Shown here: one piece after another, positions 6,593-14,700 of the stretch
Layout of the letters: each line of letters begins with the position of its first letter
Numbering within the stretch: position 1 is the stretch's first letter
Virus record (IMG/VR): IMGVR_UViG_3300028860_000054
Coordinates: 1-35,808 of that record
Source: a virus
Reading direction: 5' to 3' (one strand)
Length of the DNA: 35,808 bases
Translations under genes and position numbers: made by a program
The notes under the pieces: model-generated
Seen by the model: only the letters and a program-made list of their open reading frames with translations
Told to the model about the DNA's origin: nothing
Database searches by the model: none

Positions 6593-7525
6593 ATGGCACA
6601 ACAAAATCAACTCGCAAAGCCCGTGCTTCCAGAACTCTCTTCGCAGCACCAGCAGTTCTTGAGCCAGATGGTCGATACGATCAACAGCCTCCAGGGTTAC
6701 AACGGGCCTACCAAACTCAATAACCACCTTGACCTCAACGGGTATCAGGTGAAGAACGTCGGCGCTCCCACCTCTTCTACGGACGCCATTACGCACGGTG
6801 TAGCCGAGGCATCCTATTCGGCAGACGCACTGGCTCCGAAGTTAGAGTCTACAGGTAAGAACTCTTTGAAGACGATGCGGCAGTTGAACTCTCCGGTGCA
6901 GCGTGAGCAGACTAGTTCATTCTTGAATGACCTGATGAGTTCTGTCCCCAACGCCAACGCGATAGTTCCCCTCCTGACAAACATAGGCTCTCCTGCTACT
7001 GGAGTGCAGTGCGTCATTCCTGCCGGACCATTCACATTTGTTGATGGAAGCACGGTGATGCTTCAGGGAAGGACGGACTTATTTTCTCTTCCTACCTCGT
7101 ATGCGATATCTTCAATATCGTGCGTGGGAAACGTGGTGACGGTCGCATCGACGGCTCCGGTGACTGAGGGGCAGGCGATTACGATTGCCGGAGTGTCCCC
7201 TTCGAGCTTCAACGGGTCAGTTACGGTGTCGAGTGCGGGTAGTGGGAGCTTCACCTATCAGGCCGACCTGGGGACGTTATCTGGTTCTGGTGGGCGGGTT
7301 GAGGAGAACGGCGTCCACTATTACGCTGTACGGAAGCGGAGTGGAAGTGTTATTCTTCTCCCACAGCAGTCTGGCGACACGATGGCGAACCGCCTACACG
7401 CGAACCTCGATGGATCACAAATTGTCGCAGTGGTGGTGGTGAATGCTTCAGGGTTCCAGGTATCGCAGAGTGGTGGCGGCGGGTCAGCTATAGTCGGCAG
7501 CCCAACGGCAGGATCGTTCTTCTGA
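6593..7525 (+). CDS. Tail fibre / virion appendage protein
   Basis: A 310-residue protein starting at ATG 6593 after GGAGGGG. The N-terminal third is helical and contains LNGYQVKNVGAPTSSTDAIT, a pattern seen where phage fibres attach (HLDLNG..VKNVGxPxxxxDA). The centre has two beta-rich repeats of Ser/Thr/Val/Gly. The C-terminus is Gly/Ser-rich (SQSGGGGSAIVGSP). It directly follows the tail hub gene. The likely role is a tail appendage or short fibre; receptor specificity cannot be deduced. It is too short for a long fibre, so it may be an adaptor. Confidence 0.72.
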   Translation: MAQQNQLAKPVLPELSSQHQQFLSQMVDTINSLQGYNGPTKLNNHLDLNGYQVKNVGAPTSSTDAITHGVAEASYSADALAPKLESTGKNSLKTMRQLNSPVQREQTSSFLNDLMSSVPNANAIVPLLTNIGSPATGVQCVIPAGPFTFVDGSTVMLQGRTDLFSLPTSYAISSISCVGNVVTVASTAPVTEGQAITIAGVSPSSFNGSVTVSSAGSGSFTYQADLGTLSGSGGRVEENGVHYYAVRKRSGSVILLPQQSGDTMANRLHANLDGSQIVAVVVVNASGFQVSQSGGGGSAIVGSPTAGSFF

Positions 7526-7536
7526 GGAGGGGTAGG

Positions 7537-7815
7537 ATGGCAGACGGGACACAAATCATTGTTGACGATGTGCGGGTCGATCAGGCGAGCGGCCACATCA
7601 GCATCCGAGTCCATTCGGTGACGACTAACGGCGAGAAGACGTGGAACGGCCCGGTGCGGGGATACGGGATGGATGCAGCGCAGTTCAAGCATCAGTTTAA
7701 CCACGACATCGAGCGGGTGAAGCAGTGGGTTGTGAGTCAGCACGTTGGATTCCACGGAGCGCACGAGTCGGTGGTCGCGGAGTTGGGGAAGTTGACTGGG
7801 CAGGTAATCGGGTAG
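7537..7815 (+). CDS. Hypothetical protein of the tail region
   Basis: A 92-residue protein with a good GAGGAGGGG site before ATG 7537. The N-terminal half looks beta-rich (IIVDDVRVDQASGHISIRVHSV) and the C-terminal half helical (FKHQFNHDIERVKQWVVSQHVGFHG) with several His residues. I do not recognise a family. It lies between the appendage gene and the GNAT gene, and its stop codon precedes a copy of the dispersed leader motif by a few bases. A small virion or assembly protein is plausible from position only. Confidence 0.7.
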   Translation: MADGTQIIVDDVRVDQASGHISIRVHSVTTNGEKTWNGPVRGYGMDAAQFKHQFNHDIERVKQWVVSQHVGFHGAHESVVAELGKLTGQVIG

Positions 7816-7817
7816 GA

Positions 7818-7840
7818 GTCCAAAATTTGGAGTGAGGAGG
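7818..7840 (+). promoter_or_regulatory. Dispersed leader motif, copy 2 (before the GNAT gene)
   Basis: GTCCAAAATTTGGAGTGAG (7818-7836) followed by GAGG leads into ATG 7847. Here the core TCCAAAATTTGGA is a perfect palindrome around a central A. This copy has the best symmetry of the set. It begins three bases after the stop codon of the preceding gene, showing that the element occupies the whole intergenic space. Confidence 0.7.
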
Positions 7841-7846
7841 GTGGGG

Positions 7847-8455
7847 ATGGATCAAAAAAATCACTGGAGTTGGTACGGTACGAAGAACTTGCAGGTATGT
7901 CCGTTCATGGACGGCACTCCCGTTTATCTTGATGGGATGCTTCCGCATCTCTATTACAAGACGAGGGAAGAGAACAACATCGCCACGACATTCTGCGGCC
8001 AGGACAAGACGCTCGGCCAGTTTGTTCATTACTTTGAGTCCCTGAAGACAATGCAGGTTTGCTGTGAAATCGCCGAGGAGGAGAAGTTGATTCCTGTCGG
8101 GTTCACGTGGGTGAGTAACCCCTATGGAGTGGACGGAGCGAGGGCGGCGCAGCCGGGGATGTGCTTCTTTGGCGGAGCGGGGAAGCGGGGGACGGCTCAG
8201 AGTTTGGCGAAACTGGCTCTGGCTTACGCGATGGTGGCTTTGCGGATTAACGTCTTGCTCGGAGAGCAGGTGTACAGCAACTACGCGGCGCGGAACTTTG
8301 CTCTGCGTTTGGGGTTTAAGGAAGTGGCCCGGATACCTAATCGCCACGTCATCGACGGCCGGTTTGAGGATGGCCGGGTGGTGATGTTGAAGGATGATGA
8401 CTTCCTACCGAAGTTCTTTGAGTGGAAGGAAAAACAGCCCAAGATAGAGGGGTGA
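7847..8455 (+). CDS. GNAT-family acetyltransferase
   Basis: A 202-residue protein starting at ATG 7847; an in-frame GTG at 7832 lies inside the leader motif and is rejected. The C-terminal part has the GNAT signature VYSNYAARNFALRLGFKEVAR, the motif B region where the final strand and helix pack on acetyl-CoA. The region from about 85 to 150 (PVGFTWVSNPYG, then GTAQSLAKLALAYAMVALR) corresponds to the central strand and the helix after the acetyl-CoA loop, though a classic Q/RxxGxG/A loop is not obvious. Phage GNAT proteins occur near tail and ejection genes; substrates are unknown. The next gene overlaps or closely follows its stop. Confidence 0.75.
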   Translation: MDQKNHWSWYGTKNLQVCPFMDGTPVYLDGMLPHLYYKTREENNIATTFCGQDKTLGQFVHYFESLKTMQVCCEIAEEEKLIPVGFTWVSNPYGVDGARAAQPGMCFFGGAGKRGTAQSLAKLALAYAMVALRINVLLGEQVYSNYAARNFALRLGFKEVARIPNRHVIDGRFEDGRVVMLKDDDFLPKFFEWKEKQPKIEG

Positions 8456-8460
8456 TGGGG

Positions 8461-8802
8461 ATGAGCCAAGCGGCCGGTGAAAATGGTAAGTGGATGTTCA
8501 AGGTGCCGTGTCCGAAGTGTTCTGCTCTGGTAGGTGCGAAGTGTTTTATTCGCGGTACGAGATCACTACCAGGGTACTGCCATGCACTCAGGCGATATGC
8601 GGCCCAAGCGGCAGGTCTGATGCCGGAGATGAAAATCTTCGGATTGAGAACCAAGAGGGAGCCGTACTTTAAGAAGAAGATTCCCGGAACAGGCGCTCCG
8701 CACGAGGAGGGATGGTGTTCAAAACCTTGTGAGAGGGGAAACCACGCGATGTGTTTTTCTCGGCAATGTAAGTGTTTTTGCCACAGTATAGGAGGGGGGT
8801 AG
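8461..8802 (+). CDS. Zinc-binding small protein with two Cys clusters
   Basis: A 113-residue protein starting at ATG 8461, placed by the AGAGGGG site eight bases upstream; ATG 8455, overlapping the preceding stop, is too close. Cys17-P-K-Cys20, Cys28 and Cys40-His41 form a zinc motif like the phage CPxCxAxxGxxC...H type. The C-terminus has a second cluster with six Cys and two His in about 25 residues (WCSKPCERGNHAMCFS, then CKCFCH). The region between is basic. Nucleic acid or protein binding is likely; no enzyme motif is seen. Confidence 0.72.
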   Translation: MSQAAGENGKWMFKVPCPKCSALVGAKCFIRGTRSLPGYCHALRRYAAQAAGLMPEMKIFGLRTKREPYFKKKIPGTGAPHEEGWCSKPCERGNHAMCFSRQCKCFCHSIGGG

Positions 8803-8805
8803 GTT

Positions 8806-8991
8806 ATGGGAAAGAGATGTAGGGGAATGATAGATTCAGAAAAACCACTCGTAGTTCTCGATCGAGTCGAACGGTTTGCCAAAGAATGTCGGGATAGAGG
8901 CGAGGGAGATGCTTGTTACGCAATGCCCTTGAAATGGATATTGAGCATTGCGGAAATCATCAGAGAGAAAGATCGGAAGAATGTGTCCTAA
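8806..8991 (+). CDS. Small hypothetical protein
   Basis: A 61-residue protein after a strong GGAGGGGGG site, starting three bases after the zinc protein's stop. It is charged and mostly helical (KPLVVLDRVERFAKECRDRGEGDA, split by a short loop, then PLKWILSIAEIIREKDRK). No membrane segment, metal motif or known family is recognised. It closes the cluster before the ejection genes; a 62-nt gap follows, holding the hairpin at 9022-9051. Confidence 0.62.
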   Translation: MGKRCRGMIDSEKPLVVLDRVERFAKECRDRGEGDACYAMPLKWILSIAEIIREKDRKNVS

Positions 8992-9021
8992 ATAGTAAAA
9001 ACTGGTAGAAAAGTCTTCTCA

Positions 9022-9051
9022 GGCATTGTACCCTCCTTTCAGGAGTATGCC
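9022..9051 (+). promoter_or_regulatory. Two-step hairpin hiding the ribosome binding site of the ejection gene
   Basis: CTCCT (9033-9037) pairs with the Shine-Dalgarno AGGAG (9041-9045) around a 3-nt loop. GGCAT (9022-9026) pairs with ATGCC (9047-9051) outside it. The hairpin ends two bases before the GTG start at 9054. A folded transcript would block the ribosome binding site, suggesting delayed or low translation of the first ejection gene. Confidence 0.55.
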
Positions 9052-9053
9052 CT

Positions 9054-9833
9054 GTGAGCAGCAAGCCCGAATCGAGCGCAGCAGCGCAAGCAAGCCAAGC
9101 CAATCTTGCAAACCAGATGGCAGCCACCGGAGCTACGGAGACGGCTGAGGGTACAAAGTTGTTCAATATGGCCCTTCCCGGCCTTGAGCAGTCTGAGTCC
9201 TACTATGGAAAACTAGCCTCTGGTGACCCGAACGCGCTGGCGAGGGCGAATGCCCCGGCGATTCAAGCGATCACGCAGTCCACGGACAAAGCCAAGCAAA
9301 ACATTATGCAGAGCAGTCCGAGAGGAGGAGAACGAAACCTTGCTCTTGAAGAGGCTGATTTGTCGAAGGGCGCTCAGGTGGGGCAGCTTGAGACGGGATC
9401 GTACACGTCGTCCTTTGGTTCGCTGGCCGGCCTTGGAGGGCAGAACGTGGGCCAAGGAACGGCGGCTCAATCGGCGGGTACTCAAGGGATGAACGCGGCT
9501 TCCAACCAGTACCAAAACATTCAGAATACAAATGCGGCGGCGAAGTCGCAGCAGATGGGGTTGTGGTCTGACGTTGCAGGAACGGGCATGGAAGTGGCCT
9601 CGATGTGCTGGATTGCTGCTTCGCTTTGGAGCGGATGGAACGACCGCAGGACGCGGCTGGTTCAATTCTGGTTGCGGAACGTCTACTCGAAGACGATATT
9701 TGGGAATCTGTTCTGCCGCTTGTATTCCCGGTACGGTGAGCGGGTGGCGGAACAGGTTCGGAAGAGGTCGGTAGCTCGGTCGGTGGCCGAGCCTCTGTTT
9801 GGCTGGTTCCTCTTGAAAGCGCAGGAGGTTTAG
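9054..9833 (+). CDS. Internal virion / ejection-type protein with C-terminal CWIA domain
   Basis: A 259-residue protein with a GTG start at 9054, chosen because AGGAG at 9041-9045 is eight bases away; ATG 9047 is out of frame. Residues 1-180 are rich in Ala, Gln, Ser, Gly and Asn and look helical and flexible, like internal virion proteins ejected with DNA. From C185-W-I-A188 the character changes to an aromatic and basic domain (LVQFWLRNVYSKTIFGNLFCR) containing YGERVAEQV. Similar CWIA/YGER tails occur at the ends of assorted phage virion proteins; their function is not known to me. The next gene starts immediately after its stop (TAGATG), suggesting coupling. Confidence 0.68.
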   Translation: MSSKPESSAAAQASQANLANQMAATGATETAEGTKLFNMALPGLEQSESYYGKLASGDPNALARANAPAIQAITQSTDKAKQNIMQSSPRGGERNLALEEADLSKGAQVGQLETGSYTSSFGSLAGLGGQNVGQGTAAQSAGTQGMNAASNQYQNIQNTNAAAKSQQMGLWSDVAGTGMEVASMCWIAASLWSGWNDRRTRLVQFWLRNVYSKTIFGNLFCRLYSRYGERVAEQVRKRSVARSVAEPLFGWFLLKAQEV

Positions 9834-11756
9834 ATGGCTGGCTTTGAGACTCCTCAAATATCGGTTACCCCCTACGAATCGAAGGTTCCCCTCGTCCAAA
9901 TGCCCGAGCGCGACTTGCAGACCGCGCCAACCCCCGGCGCGATCTACAGCAAGGGTGGAGGAATAGCCACGCTCGCGGACGGGATGATGAAGGGGATGCT
10001 CCGCGGCCTCCAGATGAAGGAGGAGAAGAAGTATAAGACGGCTGAGGCGACGATGGCTGCTCAGGATGCCGTGATCTCCGCCGCGAAGAAGAACTACGAA
10101 AATATGCTGACGACGAAGGGTGCGTTTGAGGCTGACGGGAAGACACCGAAGGCAGAGACGCAGGCAGCTTATACGGCGTGGCAACAGTCTGTGAACACAG
10201 CGGCAGAACAGCGGCAAGCGTTTGCGATCCCTGAGAAGACGGCAAAGCAACCGAAGGGTCAGAAGAAGGACAAGAAGGCACCGGACGGAGCGCCGGCGGC
10301 GGGAGGATTCGGAGCCGGTCTAAAGCAGTTCTTTGAGAGGAACCCGCACATCCTTCCCGAACTGGCGATCATCGGAATGAAGTCGCAGGTTACTCCCTAC
10401 GGCCAGATGGCGCCAGAGCAGCAAGAGGCGAAGATAAAACTAGACTCCGCACAGCGCGGAGAGGAAATCCAGAAGGTGATTGATACTGCAACTCTGACCC
10501 GTGATAAATATGCCGGTAGAGGAGAAGCAGAGCTTGAGAAGATGCCTCCAAGTGAGGGAGGAAAGAAGGCGGGATTCAAGAACGCTCTTGAAGAGTACAA
10601 CAACGCCCTCGCGGTGATGAATCCCCCCAAGCCAGTACCGGCGTCTAAGGCGGGGACCATAGGAGCCTATTACGACAAGAAAGCTCAGGAACTCGGAAAA
10701 GATGTGAGCGATCTGACGAGCGAAGAGCAACTGGACGCAAAGAAAGAATTTCAAGAGGCCGGAAGGGCGGAATCGCGGTCTAATCTTTATTACGATGCCG
10801 CAGCAAGGGAGTGGGGAACTACTAGAGATAAACTGACGCGGCCACAACTCGAATACATTGACGCAAGCCGGGCGCGTTCTCAAGCTCAAGCGAAGGGGCA
10901 GACAACCTACAGTTACAGAACGACAGACGCGAACGGGAATAGCTCTACGGTTACGAAGAAGGTATCCGAACCGATTGCTACGCCCCAAGGCGTCAAGGCT
11001 CTCCCTAAAGAGACATTCAACGACGGTCAAGAGGATGCGGGTTCTCAGCAAGGCACATCATCGTCTTCAAAGGCAGGAGGAACTAGATTCAATCAAGTGC
11101 CGAGATCGCCGGGCGCCGGTCGCGGGAGGATGGATGCTGCTCCAACGCAAGGTGGTGGTGTAACTCCAATGCGGACGAAATCTGATCTGACGTTAGAGAA
11201 GGCTGTCAGCGACGAATACGGAAAGGCTGATACCCATTTTAACGAAGAGCTTGACAAGATCGATCAGGCGGCTCATCAAGCCAACAATCCTATTACTCCG
11301 GCAGAGGCGAAGACAAGGACAGACCGTGTAACGCAGGCGTACAACGACGAGAATGCTCGTATTACTCGCGCCAGGGTATCTCAGATTGAAGCCGCAGGAG
11401 GAGACCCTTGGAAGCGGAGAGCTAAGGATGATAAAGGCAACGAGATTGGTACGATGGACGACGTGAGTTGGAAGAACACGAGGACCGGGTACGACGTACC
11501 AGCACCTTCAGGTGGACCCCAAGCGGCTCCAACGGCGACCCAGGGAGCGGCGGCGGGCCAAAAAAAAGAGCCTAATCCCGCAAAGAAAACCGAAGCAGGG
11601 AGCGAGATTAAAAGTTATGGTGATCCAGGTCCGGGGAAGAAAGCATACATCATTAGATGCGCGGACGGATCAGAAGCGAGATTGTACTTGGATGAAAAAG
11701 GGTTGGCTATAATCAAAAGCCATCCAACAACCGCGGGTGTCGTTGAAGATAACTAA
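9834..11756 (+). CDS. Internal virion / ejection-type protein, coiled-coil and disordered
   Basis: A 640-residue protein rich in Lys, Glu, Ala and Gln. The N-terminal 120 residues include GGGIATLADGMMKGMLRGLQMKEEKKY, resembling the start of internal core proteins. Residues about 60-150 and 200-350 are charged helices. The stretch after about 370 is Gly/Ser/Pro/Thr-rich and probably disordered. The last 40 residues form a more ordered block (KKAYIIRCADGSEARLYLDE). No enzyme motif is seen. It lies between the CWIA protein and the giant protein, so I infer one of a set of three internal ejection proteins, as in T7-like and N4-like podoviruses. Confidence 0.65.
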   Translation: MAGFETPQISVTPYESKVPLVQMPERDLQTAPTPGAIYSKGGGIATLADGMMKGMLRGLQMKEEKKYKTAEATMAAQDAVISAAKKNYENMLTTKGAFEADGKTPKAETQAAYTAWQQSVNTAAEQRQAFAIPEKTAKQPKGQKKDKKAPDGAPAAGGFGAGLKQFFERNPHILPELAIIGMKSQVTPYGQMAPEQQEAKIKLDSAQRGEEIQKVIDTATLTRDKYAGRGEAELEKMPPSEGGKKAGFKNALEEYNNALAVMNPPKPVPASKAGTIGAYYDKKAQELGKDVSDLTSEEQLDAKKEFQEAGRAESRSNLYYDAAAREWGTTRDKLTRPQLEYIDASRARSQAQAKGQTTYSYRTTDANGNSSTVTKKVSEPIATPQGVKALPKETFNDGQEDAGSQQGTSSSSKAGGTRFNQVPRSPGAGRGRMDAAPTQGGGVTPMRTKSDLTLEKAVSDEYGKADTHFNEELDKIDQAAHQANNPITPAEAKTRTDRVTQAYNDENARITRARVSQIEAAGGDPWKRRAKDDKGNEIGTMDDVSWKNTRTGYDVPAPSGGPQAAPTATQGAAAGQKKEPNPAKKTEAGSEIKSYGDPGPGKKAYIIRCADGSEARLYLDEKGLAIIKSHPTTAGVVEDN

Positions 11757-11767
11757 CCGGAGGAGAG

Positions 11768-14700
11768 ATGGCACAGGCGGATGAGCTTTACAAAGAAGTC
11801 GTTAAGCCTAATGCGGAAGCTCGTCCGAAAACAAGCCAAGCAGATGCGTTAGCTATGTCTGTTTTAGGCCACGAGACCCCAAAGCAAGAGGGTAAAAATG
11901 CAAAGGTGCCCACTCAGAAGGCAAGCCAAGCAGATGCGTTAGCTATGTCGATTTTGGGACATGAAACTCCTTTGCAGACGAGCACATCTCCATCTACAGC
12001 GACCCAACCGGACTACCGCAAGCAGATCTACGACTCGACGATCGGCGAGGGTTACAGCGAAGAGCAAGCGCAGAAGCGCGTGCATGAGTTCGACTATGCT
12101 ACCAGTCAAGGATTGTCCCCTGAGAACTCGTTCAATCTGGCGTCTTCCGTGGCGTTCGATAGAGCCGAGAAGAAGTTCCTGACTGAACAAGAACGGGATA
12201 CTGTCTATCAGCAGGCAAAGAAGCACGCCGAGGAGATTTTGGAGGCTAACCGGAACGCTCCGATCTCGGATAACTCCACATTAAACACGGAAGCATCAAA
12301 GATTATTGCAGCGGGTGGAACGGACGCTTGGGCGAGAGGGTACACGAAGAATTACGCACAGTCTAAGTGGAAGGGGTACAGCGAAACAGACGCCAGGGCG
12401 CACGCTGGGGGAGAGATAGACGAGAATGTTTACGACTTTCTCCGTGATACCGGGTTAAGCTCTGACCGCTCGTATCTTCTTTCGGACGAGGGCGAGAGGT
12501 ACATCAGGTTCTCTGTCGCCAAGACAGCGGATTCTCTGGAAAAAAGCGGACACCCCTACGTTGGGGCGTTCCTTCAAGGACTGACGGAGATGGGGATTGG
12601 CCTCACCACTCCGAGCATGGTGGCGATAGGTCTGGCAACGAAGGGCGCTGGAGCATTCTCCAAAGTAGAGCCGTTTGCGGAAGTAGCCACGGCAGAGGGA
12701 ACGGAAGACGCAGCCAAGGCAACGTCCATAGCCGGGCGCTGGCGCCGTGCCTACAAAGCGGCGAAGGCGACTACAGCAGCCGCCGCAAGGAAGGCAGCCG
12801 TATCAACTGCTAAGAGTGCCGGTGAGACGTTTGCGAAGGTAGCTCCAGACAGCGCGGCAGGAGTTGCGGAGGCTACAGGGAAGGCTTCGGAGAGTGTTGC
12901 GAAGGCGACTGAGGCTATTCGCGGTGCAAAGCTCCCGGTGAGCGCAGTCCATGTGGCAAGGACGATCAACGAGGCCACTCATGCGTATTTCTCTGCTCAG
13001 ATGACGATGGGCGCGATGCAAGGCGCAGAGCGGTTTGGCGAGGGGACGAAAGCAGAACTTGAGAGAGTAGGAGCGATAGGCAAAGGAGCTGAGGGAGCGA
13101 CTCTTTCAGAGAAGGCGTTACGCGCTTATGGCGGGGACTATTCCAAGCCTGTCGCTGCGCTTTTGGTCAACACGGTCATCGGCGGACTCATGGCCTACGG
13201 CGGCGCGAAGTCACTGATCGAAGCGGAAGGCTTCAAAATCAAAGCCGATGCGATGACAGAGAAGTTGTACGGTACTCCGGGGGAAGTCGAGGGCGAAGGA
13301 CCGAAAGAAAGACCGGCAAGCAAGTTTTCCGACCTGAATGATTACCAGCAGGCCGTTGTGCTGACGAAACTTATTGAGGAAGATCCGGCGTACAGCCATG
13401 CTTGGGTTGAGACGAAGAAAGAACATGATCGCCGGATGAAGAAGTTGAACTACCGTTACAACCAGAATCTTCAGAAAGCGTGGAACCCGGACGCAGTTCA
13501 AAGAGCAGTTCGGGTGATTGACTACCACCAAGCATTCGCAGAGTGGGAGGATGAAGCCCGCGCTCACTACCTGAAGCAGATCACGAAACTTATTAACCTC
13601 CACAAACAGGACAGGGCAGATGAAGCAGAGCTTGCGGAGTATGAGCAAGAGCGCCGGGCCGCAGGAAGAGAAGGCCGCCCGGTACGGAAGACGGAAGCTG
13701 CCAGGAAAAGAGAAGAGGCCCGCAAGGTCACGCTGACAAACGCGGCACAGATTGCCGAAGCGCGGCAGGGCGCAGGGACCGCCCGCGAGGAAGCGGACAG
13801 GGAAACGGCCGCTCAAGAGCAGGAAGCGGCAGAGACACTGGCTCAGATCAAATCCCTTCGGGTAAATGCCGACTACGCTCTTGAGGAGCATGGCTCGACG
13901 CCGGAGCGAGAAGCGGAACGCACGCTACTCCGAAATTTGGAGCGGCAACTGGTAGACGGCGAGATTACCGGGGAGCAGGCGCGGAAGGGAGCCGGTCTGC
14001 CGGAAGAGAAGTCGGAAGAGGAAGAGCGGAGGTCCACCACATATCAGGAGATCGAGGCCGCCAGAGCAGGGGCATTGTATGGGCTTCTTTATGGACGGAC
14101 GATAGCGCAGTTTGAGGACGATTTCCTTTCCGAACTGGAGAGTGCCGGCTGGAATCCCGAAGACATCGAAGCAGCTATCGACACCATTGGTCCCACTCTT
14201 CGGATGGAGGCCGAGAACAACCTGCACTACGTAGGAAAATCTGGAGACTACATTGTTTCCAAGAAGGGCGTCACCTGGAGACTCGACAAATACGGGATGC
14301 TTCAGCCGGACGGTTTTGCGGTTGCGCCGATTCCGTTGATGAAGAATGGCCGATACACGGCACAGGCGATCGACCTTGCAATGTCGGGGAAGGTTGGTTT
14401 TGGTCGTAGCCCTCTAGAGGAACAGAGAGTAGAGGTGGCGAAGGAACACACGGCCGCCCAGATGCTCGACAATCTTTCACAGGCCGAGAAAGATGAACTT
14501 GAAAGGGCCGTCAGACTGTCGCAGCAAAACGAAGGGTTGCTACTGGAAGCAGGCGAACTGCCGGCGGAGAAACCAGTTTCGAACAGGAAGAAGGGATTCG
14601 CTCCTCCAGTTGAGCGTCCGACTCCAGAGATGGAGGAGGATCGCACCGTAGACGAAGGTTATGATCCACTGATCGAAGCCATTGGCTCCCAGATAGAGAA

